The notes under the pieces are model-generated. The model saw only the letters and a program-made list of their open reading frames with translations. It did no database searches and was not told the origin of the DNA. From Chrysomallon squamiferum (Eukaryota; Mollusca; Gastropoda; Neomphalida; Peltospiridae): 64,000 bases of DNA. Below are positions 15,529 to 28,460 of the stretch, in pieces. The first letter of the stretch is position 1. The number at the start of each line of letters is the position of its first letter. A program made the position numbers and the translations under genes. Location of the stretch: positions 31,891,938 to 31,955,937 of the forward strand of contig CM022670.1 in NCBI GenBank assembly GCA_012295275.1. The letters are read 5' to 3'.

Positions 15529-17039
15529 CAGATACACACTTTGTGGCTGTTACTGTCCAAGTTCAGTTGCATGCATGGTGGATTATAAACAGTCTACAGG
15601 GAAGTCAACACAGAGGTAGTAACACTGTAAGAATTTCAAAGGCTGTTTGTTGATTGACAAGATTAAATTATTGGAGGAATCTGTTTATTGTGAAGAATCT
15701 CTCTCCAAAATGTCAACAGCCACATTGTTTCCACATGACCGTGGTGTGGGCTTGTTTTTTTCTGCTGATATGCAGTTTATGCTGGCTATAAGAAACGTTT
15801 GCACACAGGCACATTGTTAACATTTTGTTAGTGGGTGGGTGGTTTATTTTTATTTATTTTTTTATCTTTCGATCATGTTTCATTTTAATATTTTTATATC
15901 CAAACTGTTTATAGTTTAACTCCTGTTATTTAGTACACAGAAAAATGCAATAGGGATTTTAATTTTTGTTTTTTTATATATGTTTTAATTACACTTTTAA
16001 TAAACTCAGCCTGGGGTATACTGTGTAATAAAAACTGCTCTGTGTATACTAAATTTGGACATTAAAAAATAAATGTTTTTATGCTGCAGTGTCTTTATAA
16101 TTTAAAAATTTGAATATTGATAATATAGATTAACTTCTTTTATAAAATGTGACTTGTATAAAATATGTCAGTATATATACTTCTGTTATTTAATTCAAAT
16201 AATATAAAATATATGTCTGTATCAATTTATTTATATGGCTTGTGTAATCTAGTATAATGCATTATAATCTAATGTTACATGCACTGCAGATTATATTTTT
16301 GTACAAATTATTTTATATAATTTTCTTAGTTACAAAAATTGCTTTTAGTGTGTGTTTTTTTTTAAACATTATTGGCAGTGAATTTATTTTATTTGAAAGC
16401 ATTAAGGTAGAATCATGAAAGCTTAGAAGCAAGTAACAATGCTTTATTAAAAGTGTGTATTTTAGTAAACTATCTCAATAAATCATTTCTAACATTCAGC
16501 TTATTAACAATTCTTTCACTTGAACAATTAAATTAATAATTATTACTATAGACTGAATTTTTTTTTTTCTTTTTCACTAATAAATCTCAGAAGCATCAAA
16601 TAATAAAATAGCATGAAGACAGCACCTAAATTTACTTTTCTATTAAGAACAAGAATTCATAGCTGTCAACATACCACCCACACAACTGCTACCTGCAAAA
16701 TACCTGCTAATGGTCAAATTGAAATAACAGGAGTGAATCAATAGACTTGATTCAACAGAGTGCTGTCCAAGGGCCAAGATCACTGAGAGGTATTTGTTGA
16801 GACAATAGTGTTAGAACCCAGACATGTGTGACTCACAGTATGTCATGGCAACATGTCAGAATACAACCATTCAGAGTATGCCAAACTGTTTCCAAAGGCA
16901 ACATTTTGGTAACTGTAATTTTTGTTTCGTGATAGAGTCAAAATATAAGACACAAAAGTAAAATGATATACATTTTTTGTTTGTGAAGTAAATATATTAT
17001 TATACAAAGATTTCTTGTATATTAACTTCAAATAAAAAA
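15524..17039. other. AT-rich DNA, no gene seen
   Basis: The region 16120-16230 has loosely repeated TATAAAATATGTC-type blocks about 50 bp apart. They are too AT-rich to call a repeat. No gene or RNA seen. Confidence 0.55.
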
Positions 17040-17071
17040 AATATATATATATATATATGTATATATATATT
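17040..17071. repeat. (AT)n microsatellite with one GT interruption
   Basis: About 31 bp of AT units broken once by TGTA. It creates a Tyr-Ile repeat frame on the minus strand that is not a gene. Confidence 0.93.
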
Positions 17072-20000
17072 TCATTTTCGATGACATTCATCAAATTAAT
17101 TTACAACCTTTTCCATAAAAATAAAAATCACATTTAACTTCTGAGTTTCAGTCACAAAATCACATGATGGAAAAATCCAGATAATTCAAATTATTTCTAA
17201 TACATTTCTAATCTGATATTAATATTAAATATCTAATACAATGTAAAAGTCAGTATCTAATGTTTAATAAATATTAATATCCAAAATAACAATATTTAAA
17301 AAAACAAATACCCAGCTATCTAAAAGGTCTTTACAAAAACCTTAAACATGAATTAAATATATTAAATGTAATTAAATTCATATGAAACAGGACCAGAAAG
17401 AAAATTCATGTTTACTTATTAAAATCCTTATGGTTTTTACATACAGGACATGAGGGGTCTGCTTCTAGCTCTTGTTTAAAATAAATTAAAGAAAATCTTG
17501 TAATGAAGACAGTTTTCTGTGTGAGAGAACCACAGATTTAACAAACCCAACAACCAAGTACTGTCTGCAGAGATTAACCTACTATGATGAAGAAAAAAAA
17601 AAGAAGAAATGAAGCAACCATAAATATAGCAAATTACCTATTGAAATTTTATATATATATATAATTTTTTATTTTGTTCTTATTTAAAGGAAAGTTAAAT
17701 TCAACAAATCAACCTTAAAATACAAAGCAGAGTGGATTTGCATTAATAAATGTGTGGGATTTGTGTTGTTATTTTAAATCTTTATTTTATTATATACTTT
17801 TTTTTCTAAATAATTTTATATACAGTTCAATACTTCTTTTACTATATCTGTCTTGTTAAATCGGTATAAAAGAAATCTACATTACAAAATTTCATTTTAT
17901 CTTGTTATATCACGTTAAATAAAATTCACAGTATAAGCCAACAATTTTCTTAAAGCTGATTCTTTTTAATTTTACAGCCTCAGAAATGTATCTTAAAGTT
18001 AAAAATTCATTCATTTCTGTTTTATTAGAGAAACAAGTATGGTCATTTTGTGTCAAGTATAAAAGAATTCCACGATAAGTTACCAGAGTTTGCTCCCTTT
18101 GACTTTAAAAGTCACAGTCTCTTGATTAACAGTCAGTGGGCCAGACATGGGAGAAAAAAGACCTTTGCAATAAGATGAGTGAGTGAGTACAGTAAAATAG
18201 CTATACATGGGATCAAAGGCATTGTGTCCATTGTGTAAACTCCATTCAAGGTTACTGGAAGAAACAAATCAGTATTCCAGTCTCCCTGTTTATTCACATG
18301 TTTCTTGGATAAGCTTTACCTTAATCCTTAATCTCAATGCATTAAGCCAACATAGGCCAGACATATCAGCAATATTTTTTCAAATTATTCATATTAACAT
18401 ATACAAAGGATAGGTTGTGACAAAACGTATATTATTTTAATTTTGTAGTTATTTGTATTCTTTATATTATTGTAAAAAATGTTAAAATTAAATAAGTAAA
18501 TAAAAAATATATCAGCTTTAAATTAAATGTGTGAATGATGAGACTGAAAATGAGCTAAATTTAAGGTGTGGCTGGTTATTGTGGAAAGAAATGTAATCAG
18601 ATATTGATATATGCATGCATACCATCAACCAAACAGATGTGCTGCCATCAAATTTGATCTGGATAGTACAATGTTTATTATTGAAAATGCAATGATAAAC
18701 ACATTTCCTTGTCTGGTGTGCTGTTTTCCATTGTTGTTAAACAATTCTTCTCAATCAAAATTTACTTCTGCATTTAATCTGGTCAGTTCTAGACTTACAT
18801 ATATTGCAGGTCAATATGACCTCCTTTAAACATGGTACTGCAGTACTTGGCAACGTAGCATTGCTTCATTTTGGTATCAGAGGATTTTGAAGTTTAATCA
18901 GATTCTGCTTTTTGATTATCTCTTATCTAGACTTTCCGATTTTCAGTTTGAAAGACAACATTTGTATTTGATTATAAAATAAAAGATCTTGAAGAATTTA
19001 ATATTATGAAAAATCTATAATTTTGTTGCATTTATTTATTTACATGTGTCAGTTGTAAACATCCATGTATTAGAACTAAATTATATATAAAAAATAGTTG
19101 TATGTAATGACTTAACTAGAATATATTGATTAATTTTGTTCTATTAAATGTCATATGATATTTCTGGATATAATCTTTAGAGAAAAGATCAGATTTGTTT
19201 GTTTTGGGGGTGATGGCAGAAAGATATTGTTTATACATACATTCCTATAAACACTGAAGCTTTGATAATAAGGTAAGTACCAAGTGGCAAAATACACTAT
19301 AGTACAGTAAATGACAAATATCCAACAATTCCCATCACTTTGATTAAATGCATTGTGGAGATTTGTTTGTGTGATTAGCCCTTTAACTGCATACAGCCTA
19401 TTCCCTCAAACTAAAATAAAGACAAATGACTTTACTGCAAAATATAAAAATTATCGTATGAGACAATATTTTTAAAATGTATTTATTTATATAGAGAAAA
19501 AAATTAAAATAAATTAAATAAAATTAAATAAATAAGTATTAATTTGGATTTTAAAAAACAAATTTGTGGTTTTAACTTTTTCCTGTATATCTGTTAGCAG
19601 TTTTAACACTAAGGCAAGGAGGTGTCACTTAATGAACATTCCTTTCCATTACATGTATGAGTAGCTCTGGCAGATTATGTTACCTGGATCCCTATCTCAG
19701 CAGCAGAAGGGCAATGGAAGTAAGTTTTTCATACATAGGGTCTCTATTCTACACCTCCAATCTACACAAGATCACATTATCTTGTAATGCAATTCTATCC
19801 AGCCACAAGCAACCATGTATGCAAGGCAATACCTACTGGGTTCATGAAGAACATGTAGATAACAGTTTTATCTTGTAAGGCTATTTGATCAACTTAATCT
19901 GTAAACAGCATTTGGCCCATCAGGGGTAGAGAAAGAAACAACATATACTAATACAAAATGCACCTGGAGCCAGGTCATAGGTAAATCAGATCAGGTCACA

Positions 20001-21142
20001 AATCACCTGTTAATTCCAAAGCCAGACATTTGTAGATATATGCCAGCTATAATCCTGGCTCTGTATTCCACAACAGTATGGTATTTTCATTATTATTTCA
20101 TGTTTTATTGCCTGCACTCATAGTTTTATTGTGAAAACAGAGCTCAGCCAAAGAAATGTAATTTTCAATTTGTTGTCAAAATATATCTCTGTTATGAAAA
20201 GGGTCCAATTTGGCTTGTTGCCATTTAGCTCAGCTTTTTTGCATGCAGGTTAAACTTTTTTTTTTTAACAAGGATGAATACCACTTGGATCAAAAACATC
20301 CCAGGATCCTCATCTCTAACATTATTATTAAGTAAATATTAAAAGAAACTGTTCATTTTTGTTATCAGATTGGTTTTGTACTCCATTTTTGTGGGGGAGG
20401 CACGGGAAATGCATTGTTTTTTAAATTCACAGAAATTATGACTGAAAGGTAAGACAATTTCACCCAAAACTAAATTTCAGTTTGAAATTGAAACCTTTAC
20501 CATTTAAAATAAGATAAAAACAGAATTGTCTTATGAAAATCAATCAAACTCTTTTTTTTTCTTCCCTTTAATGAAAAATAATCTTTCAACTAGTCTATAA
20601 ATTTGAGGAATTCATAAAATGCAGATAACCCTTTAACAACCACTTGTTATTTCCGTCAGACATTAATCAACATTTCTAGAAAGAAAATAATTACAAACTG
20701 ACTTTGGCCAAACAACAAGAGTTCAATGTTTATGCCATGTTTGAACTATTCAGTTCAACAATACCAACTGGGATAGTTGTGTTCTGTTGCCACCTACACA
20801 CAATTGCAAACATATGCTACTATACAAATTCTTATAGCAAGTGTCTTTGCCACCGCACAGTGAGTTTTGTGGATTAGGCTTCTAAGTGGAAACAAATTAA
20901 AACTTTCTGTATCTGGGGGTTCCAAGTACCAGTATCAGTTCTTTTATTATTTTATGGTAACAGAAGTGTTCATGGACCATGATCAGAGATCTAGCTTTCT
21001 GCCAAATCAGTTCTGAAGAAAAGATAAAGTAAATTTTAAAACAGCCTTTATATAACATAAGGAAAATTAATAAACATCAAAGGAATATCCTAAAAGACAG
21101 AGCAGACAATTATATTAACTCATTTTATTTGCTTAGATTTTC
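17072..21142. other. AT-rich DNA, no gene seen
   Basis: About 4 kb of unique sequence. It holds a short (TA)7 at 17649-17662, AAAT-rich DNA at 19480-19540 and T runs near 20257-20266 and 20551-20560. The stretches at 18080-18420, 18600-18830 and 19620-20060 are less AT-rich with chance frames of 68-73 codons. None has a recognisable domain. Confidence 0.55.
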
Positions 21143-21420
21143 TATTATTATCATTTTAACAGCACCATCACAGCAATTACTACTTCTACCATCATTACCA
21201 ACACCACCACTACTACCAATACAACTACCACTACTTCATCTACTACTGTTATTGTTATTGTTACCATTATAGTAGCTACTGTTAATTCTATTGCTATTAT
21301 AGCTGCCCAGACATTATTATGATACATTGCTATTACCATTATCATTATTAAAATGATCACCGCTCATTCCCAATACATTTCTACCATTAATACTATTTAG
21401 TAAATCACTATTATTATTTT
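21143..21420. repeat. Degenerate trinucleotide tract (ATT/ACC/ACT)
   Basis: About 280 bp dominated by triplets of the form A-C/T-C/T and their phase variants: TTATTA, ACCACCACTACTACC, CTACTACTGTTATTG, CATTATCATT. It is a long, heavily mutated triplet array. The 69-residue minus-strand frame rich in Val, Ile and Met is its translation, not a protein. A similar, less decayed tract of GTA/GTG triplets lies at 61.55-61.86 kb. Confidence 0.85.
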
Positions 21421-21455
21421 TAACATTTTACTCAGATTGTCACAGATGGAGTTTT

Positions 21456-21478
21456 TATTTATTTATTTATTTATTTGG
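21456..21478. repeat. (TTTA)n microsatellite
   Basis: About 23 bp of TTTA units. Confidence 0.9.
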
Positions 21479-21989
21479 TATCTAGACATCAAGAAAGCTT
21501 TTACAACTATTTAAACTGCTGCACTTATATGCTTAACTTATATAACTGTATATAATTTATTTTTATAACATTCTTTTGTGGGTGATATGTTATTTATAAT
21601 GTGTTCATTTTTAAAATATATTATTAATAGTCTATTTCCTGTAAGGAAGGGCTGAGACAATTTTATTTTATGTTTCAAAATTGAAATTTTATTACTATAT
21701 GTATTAAGGTGAGATGTTGATAAAATATCTATCTATCTGTTTTTCTCTCTATTATGCATAATGGAAAATCTTGATGTTGTTATTATCATGATCAGTGTAC
21801 TTATTACCAAGCAATTGAGACTAACTATTTTAAGAAATTTATTTGTGTTAAGCCGACACATTTGCTTCCACACAGTATTATGCAGTTCGATAATCCATTG
21901 GCCTGAGGCATAGATATAACTATTTCAAATATTCTTTGTTGATAACAAAATATAGTTATTAAAGAGACTGCTTAAAGACTATGTAGATG
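21479..21989. other. AT-rich DNA, nothing recognised
   Basis: No structure beyond a short (ATCT)3 at about 21727-21738. Confidence 0.6.
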
Positions 21990-22138
21990 TGCAATCTGTG
22001 TATATGTTATAGAATGTATAGATATGTAATATATTACGTGTATGCACATGTATGCATATTCAGAATATGTGTGTATTATATTAGAGTATATACATATGTG
22101 GATATGCTTTTAGAATGTGAATAATTTATTATATGGTG

Positions 22139-22188
<50 letters not shown>

Positions 22189-22215
22189 TGTCTGTTTCTA
22201 GAGTATGTGTTACAG
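21990..22215. repeat. (TG)n microsatellite with decayed flanks
   Basis: Pure TG units run from 22141 to 22187 and end in (TCTG)2. On the left, 21990-22140 is an imperfect TATG/TGTA-rich stretch with recurrent AGAATGT and AGAGTAT blocks. The same AGAGTATGTGTTA type appears at once to the right. This suggests that a decayed longer repeat contains the TG array. Confidence 0.85.
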
Positions 22216-24375
22216 ATTGTTTTATTTAATTTAGATATAAAGTGAATAGATCAAAAACAATTAATGGTGCAGTTTGTGTAGTTATTTAGTGACTTCCAAA
22301 GTTAATTATCAAACAGGTAAGAAAAAATAATCTAAATTAATATTTTCAGAAATATTAATTTTACAACTCTATTTACTACTGATTTAAAAAATGTTATATT
22401 TATCTTTAAAAAACAAATTTTGTTATTTTCATTATCCAAGAAATTTTCTTTTCCTGTCCTAAAATCAAATACTTGCATGTTATATAAAGTTATCTTCTGG
22501 TAACGTGCCAAAAACAAAAACAAAAAAAGTGAGAGAGTTTGTAAATAAATAAAAATATAAACCACAAAAAAATAGATTTCAAATTTTTAAAAAAAGAAGA
22601 AAAAAAGGATGAATAAATAGAGCAGGAGATTATGAAGTATTTAGAAGTAGGGCAGATGAGAAAGGTTGCTGAATCAGCAGTGAGTTTAAAACAAGCAGTT
22701 AATATGTGTAAACAAACTGCTGGTGAGGTGCCAGGAAAATACAGTGTCACTCAGACAGATGACTCAATTATCTTTATACTGTGATTTTCTCTCTTATTTG
22801 GTGACAAATTACACATTCTCAAACATTCTGCTATGTGAAGAAACAGAACTATACATTTTTCTTCTTCTTCTTTTTTTCAGATAATTTGTATTTAATACAG
22901 CTTGGGTCAATAGCATAGCCAGACAAAATTATCTTTATTCCATGATCATATTTCTTAATAAAGTGACAAATTAGGTGTATTTATCTCAAATGTTTTTCTA
23001 TTATTAGAAATAGCAATATATATATATATATATATAAAATTTCATTTAATTCATTTACTTTAATTTTTATTTGATTTTATTGTATATCAGAACATTATAG
23101 TGTTCATTATGGATTTTCTTTAAATTTTCTTTGATTTTTTTTTAATTGGGGTTAGTTTATCGTTGTAAATTTTAAAATTTCAATGTTTCAGTTACAAGGG
23201 AATAAAAAACAAAAACTAGTGGTAATCCATGTTTAAGAGAAGTACTAACTGAAGGAAATTGTATTGGCTGTAACTAAGCATGCCTTTATTTGTTTTAATA
23301 CTATTTTGTTGTTGTATTTTCAAAATCTTTTTATATTCATCTGCTGTTTGTAAAACTGATAATGAAAAATGTGCAATACACCACAGTTTATTTATGTGTT
23401 CTCTGTGCTTGAAGAAATGTTGCAACTGTATTTTTGTCAAGCATACCAAAAAAGTTGTTTGTTTATGTGTTATTTTCTAAAATGTAATTGGTTCAGTTTA
23501 GGATTTCTTATTTTTATACTAACAACCATGATTCATGTAATAAAAATATGATCTTCTTATTTACTCAAATGCAGTTAGCATATTTTATTATAAACAAAGA
23601 GAAGAAAAACAATGACAGAATAGAAGGAAAAATAAACCACATATCTTTTTTTTTTTTTTTTTAATCAATGTAAAAATATCTGAAATAACTCCAAAATAAA
23701 TATTTAGGTAGAAATCCAGTACAGTTTTGCTTTTCATTCATGAGTGATGCATGCTGCTTCACACAGCCAGTTTAATTCAGCATGAGATGCTGTTTTCTAC
23801 AACACCAACCTTCAGTTATCAAGGCTATGTATGTTCTGGTAGAGCCAATGTTTGAACAGCTCCCTGGATTTCAAGCAACAAAACAACACAAACACAAACA
23901 TTCCCTTAAAGGTGACATTTGTGATCAATTAGACAAATCAGAGGCTGAAGGAAAAAGTGAAACATTTGCTATGAGGCAGACTAAGAAAAAAAAGAAAAAA
24001 AAAAGAAACAATAAAATTTAAAAAAAAGAAGAAAAAGAAACTGATGCTATCAGCCAGTTTCAGTGTGTAGCTAAGTGGTCTGTGTTAACAAACTGGATGA
24101 CACCTCAGTCAGGTTATGCAATTGCTTGTAAATGATTAGATTACACTTGATTGGGTTAACAGGACCAATGCAGTCTTATCTACTTTGTTATGAATTACAT
24201 TAGGTTAGAAAAGGAAAAAATAAAAGATACACCTAAAAAAACTGGAATAAATGAACTATGGAAATAAATATATACAGTTTTGTCTTTTTGGTAACATAAT
24301 CTAAAGATATTTTGTAAATCATTTGTTAATTTATTATTTTTAATTATTGACGATCTGTTAATAACACATGTCAAC
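22216..24375. other. AT-rich DNA, no gene seen
   Basis: Contains (TA)n at about 23017-23036, a T run at 23646-23662 and an A-rich stretch at 23983-24040. Overlapping chance frames at 22332-22750 and 23216-23551 lie in opposite orientations and have no recognisable domain. Confidence 0.55.
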
Positions 24376-24660
24376 ACATGTCAGCACATACCATTAACTT
24401 ACACATACTAACAAAGAGCTGAGATAAATACAGGTGAAAGACGAATGGTACAAATTGGTGATATGACTAATCATATCTCATTAAAATGTTATATCACCTG
24501 AGTGTATTACAATTACTGTAAACATTTAACATGTCAGCATATACCAATAACTTTTAAACAACTAACACAGAGATAAAGTAAATGATAAATCAAGTGATGA
24601 CTAATCAAATCTCATTAAAAATGTTGTATCAGTGAGGTGCATCGTTACTATTGTATAAAA
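24376..24660 (+). repeat. Two-copy direct repeat, 153-bp offset
   Basis: Copy 1 starts at 24376 and copy 2 at 24529, both with ACATGTCAGCA. Shared blocks follow in the same order: ATACCA(A/T)TAACTT, CTAACA, AGATAAA, TGACTAATCA, ATCTCATTAAAA and ATGTTRTATCA. Copy 2 lacks some of the middle. This is a clear old tandem duplication. A nested ACACATGTCA doublet precedes copy 1. The offset is close to the roughly 150-bp unit of the array at 62.6-63.5 kb, but I see no shared sequence with it. Confidence 0.8.
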
Positions 24661-25755
24661 AATAAACTGAGCAAGTGTAATATTACGTTTACAGACCACA
24701 CACATAAACACTGTGTCTCTTCAGTCCTAGAAAATATGCTGTCAATTAATTTTTTTTTCTTTTCTTTTCATATACATTTTTTTAAAACTATAATTGCTTC
24801 AGTCTTGTCTCTGATTTCAATCCTTTGTGAACACTAAAGTTATTCTTGACTTCTTGTTATTGTAAGTAAATACTGTCTTGTCAGACAAACTTTGCAACTT
24901 GTGACACCATTCCACTAATCAATAGTTTAATTCTAACCAAGGTCTAGCTTTTTTTTATTTGTATTTTGTTAGTTAATTCTGAATGTCAGTTTTTCCATAC
25001 CTACTGACATTTCAATACATTCAATAGCAAAACAACCACTGTCATATTTTATATACACTGGTTTATTTTTATGTTTACTAACTGCATACATAAATATTAA
25101 TTACCGTTATCAAATATTAATGGGAAAAAATATAAGTGTTTTTTTTTGTTGTTTTTCATTTGGGTTTTTTTTGTTGTTCTCTTTATTTTTGGGTTTTTAA
25201 ATATTTCTGATAGTATTTTGAAATGTTTTAAATCATCAACATGGTTTCTTATCAAAAAATTATTTTTAATTTGCTATAAATAATAATTGATAATTATTGA
25301 TATATCTTATTATAATACTCCTCAGATTTTTTTTAAAATTTTATATTTATCAGAATGCTGACACTACAACAGTTTTTTTTTTTTTTTTTCTAAAGCAACA
25401 TTGGATCACTACTGTTTTGTAGACTCTATTGAATATTACTATAACTTCATTTTCACTAGATATATGTTTCTGCTAAGAGATATCTTAAATATATGACACC
25501 TATGTAAGTATATCACAAGCTCTCCTCTTCAGAATTATCCTATTACTTATTTATGGTACTTTGCCATCTTTTTTATTACTTTATCACGTAACCATAATTA
25601 TTTTATCTAGCAATTTCAGTTAACTTTGTTACAGTGTTATTAATCTTATGTGGTATATTAAGATTTAACATGTATTACTATTTTATTATAAACCAGTATT
25701 CTCATAATTATCACTGCTTAACACAGTACTTAAATATTAGTATAATACTGTAATA
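24661..25755. other. AT-rich DNA, no gene seen
   Basis: T runs lie near 25138-25147 and 25372-25390. Nothing else recognised. Confidence 0.6.
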
Positions 25756-25846
<91 letters not shown>

Positions 25847-25866
25847 CTATCTATCTATATATCTAT
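25756..25866. repeat. Compound (TCTG)8(TCTA)14 microsatellite
   Basis: Eight TCTG units (25756-25787) are followed by fourteen TCTA units (25788-25843), a two-base slip and a few more TCTA units ending in TATA. This two-block structure is typical of polymorphic animal tetranucleotide loci. One point mutation in an ancestral unit, spread by slippage, would explain the two blocks. Confidence 0.97.
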
Positions 25867-28079
25867 TCTCGATAATACTTTAACATTATCATAATTGTAT
25901 TAATAACACTACTTCACATTTTATTTTTATTTTATTTATTTTTTTGCAAAGCTAGCACATTTTATAGGATACACTTTAATTACCTTTGATGCACTGAATT
26001 AAAGCAGACACATAAAAAAACACCCTTGTTATACAGCCCACCATTATGTATGTAATTTGTAACAGTTTCTCTGCCAGTGTTTAACAGTTTGTTTGGCACA
26101 CTGAATGAAAAGTAATGCTTCATGTGTGCCTCTGATGTGAGCCACTGATTACCCAAACACCATTATAAGTTAGAGATAAGTAATGGTGGTGCATCATTGT
26201 CAGTGTATTTGTTATAAAGAAGAAGTCTTGCCTTGCCCCCCAAGAGCTTGATGTATGCTGAGTTTGTCTCTTAAAAGACTATTATCTTACAGAATGCTTT
26301 TGATGGGGTGTATTTCATATCCTACATCATCATGTGCCTCACTTGGTCCAATATGTTTGTCTGCTAAAGGTGGAAAAAAATTTTAGTTGTCTCGGTCAAC
26401 AGGGAGTCACAATTTCGTTTTTTATTTTATGACAAGCTGCATGGCTCTCTTACTGTGCATTAGCATTCCAAACGTTTTTCATTCAGTCATCATTTTTCTT
26501 CTTACTAAAGTAGATAAATAAAGTTAGTCATGTTGAAACTCATCACAGTTTTGAAGTCACTTTGAAAGATGCTTTGCATGGCTGGTTATAGTGGTGGTAC
26601 TAAAATAAAGATAGCAGTGACATGATCATGATTTCTCCCAGCATGTTTATTTTGTTTCATTTATTATGCCTGCACACACCAAGGTGTTTGTGAAAACTTA
26701 CAATTCAGGCCATAACAGTTAATCTCTCGGCTTTGATGTAGGTATGAGATACCAACTGAACTGACCCCCCTCTCTGTCGTAAGATATGTTTAGCAGCATT
26801 TTGTTCCATGCTGACAATAGGGCTCAAGGTTCAAAATTTCCTATCAAATACTTGCGATGTCTGTCTAATCTGAGAGTTTACTGTGAGTGTGAGACGATTC
26901 TGTGAGGCTTGCTGAGAAGATTACAGAAGACTAATAGAGGTCCTTGGAAAGATTATCATGTACTAAGTTTGGTACGTTTTTATGTCTGTACTTGTCTGTC
27001 CTCTGACCAAAGAGTTCAGGGTGTCTGTGTAACAGTGAGCCATAAACACTTTTCTTTTCCACCAAAAAAAAAAATGCAAAAGAAAGGGAGAGAGATTGAA
27101 TTTAAGTGAATTAACTTTAAATGAAAACAAGTATTCTCTTGAAACAGATATAAATTATCAGTTTAAAAAGTTGGTCTTTCAGTGAAAAGTGTGAACCTTC
27201 TGCGATACTGCTGTAAATATTGGTGTTTTGTTCTCAGTGTCAACACTGTTATTTGTTACCAAACCATTTGTCTGCCTGTCCCAACACACACACCCACAAT
27301 AAAATCCACTACTGTGATTGATATAGAGACACTCAACTTATAAAAATGAACCCCCCTAAAACCTGTCATGAACTTTACTATACAGTTGTACATAAACATA
27401 CCAAATATTACTTGAAATAAAAAATAAAATAAAATATAAAAAATAAAATTCTTGTAAAATACTTTTCTTTTTGAAAGCAGTCTCATCAAATCACTGAAAG
27501 AAACCAACAAAATGCACTCTCAGACACACATTAAAAAAGTATGTATCTATATCTGTATGTACATATATATATATATCTTTGTTAATTGATTGTTTTCATC
27601 TTCTTTCTCTCCTTTTTTTAATATAAATGGGTTTTTTCATCTTCAGAAGAGTGAGAGAGAAAAACAAATAAGATAGAATGACAGAGACCTAATTATAATT
27701 TGAAATGTATTAAACAGAAGGTTTGTGTCCACAGGTTTATTTTTTAATCATTATTGTTTGCATTTCAGACTAAACATATATATTAAGTTTATGATCTGGT
27801 TTTCTGTTTTACTGTGGAGTGGAAAACATAAGATTAGACTTGTACTCAATTTGTTTTCAAGTTCTCATATTATAGGCTTGACCAGAGCAATGTACAGAAC
27901 TGTGATAAACAATGTAGTTGGACAGTCACAGACACTTGGCAACATTTCTTGACCCAAACTTGAACCATATCTTTTATATGTATCAGCAGAGAACATTCAA
28001 TACTTATCATAGCTCACTCTGTTTTAGTCCTGTGGTGTGACATTTCCCACAAACAGACAATAATCAAAGCAAATAGTAT
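25867..28079. other. Unique DNA, no gene supported
   Basis: The stretch 26040-26350 and parts of 26560-27000 are less AT-rich and free of simple repeats. They could contain regulatory DNA, but I see no motif cluster strong enough to call. (TA)7 lies at about 27562-27576 and an A run near 27064-27074. Chance frames of 60-84 codons only. Confidence 0.5.
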
Positions 28080-28460
28080 CATATAAACAGGATCTAACTA
28101 CAGTTTCAAACCTGAAGCAGGAGAAACAATTTCAAGCCTGACATGTCTGTCTGTTTGCAGGCTAAGATTTAAACTGAACAGCTTGTTCTAGTGTGATTTA
28201 AAGTGTATTTGATCTCCAGCCTGTGTTAGGTGTATAACTTCAGGTTCCAGCTTCACTAATTCAGACTGTATAACTCACCTGGGGCAGGTAGAAGACATTA
28301 ACTTCACACAGAGGGGCGTGTCCTAGTCTTATCTGTCACACATCATCTTCTAACAATTAAGGCAGCAGACAGTGACCAATTAGATATAAAATGATTGCCC
28401 CCCTCTCCACATCCCGTCTCTTTTTCCTTCTACTTCTTCCCCCTTCAGGGCAATTCTAAA
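28080..28460. promoter_or_regulatory. Possible cis-regulatory segment
   Basis: A repeat-free, less AT-rich block. The core at 28276-28335 holds two facing E-box-type sites, CACCTG (28276-28281) and CAGGTA (28285-28290), then a GC-box or KLF-like GGGGCGTGTCC (28313-28323) and a GATA-type TTATCT (28329-28334). GC boxes are rare in this window, which makes the cluster notable. Without conservation or chromatin data the call stays tentative; a promoter for an unannotated noncoding RNA is an alternative. Confidence 0.25.

Noticed and set aside
16120-16230. Possible 50-bp tandem repeat of TATAAAATATGTC blocks
   Set aside because: Only two loose copies in extremely AT-rich DNA; indistinguishable from chance by eye.
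21151-21360. Ile/Val-rich 69-residue frame resembling a membrane protein
   Set aside because: It is the translation of a degenerate triplet repeat.
27960-28010. Possible further SINE fragment (ATCTTTTATATGTATCAGC)
   Set aside because: One short block resembles the reverse of the SINE 3' part, but neighbouring blocks do not follow in order.
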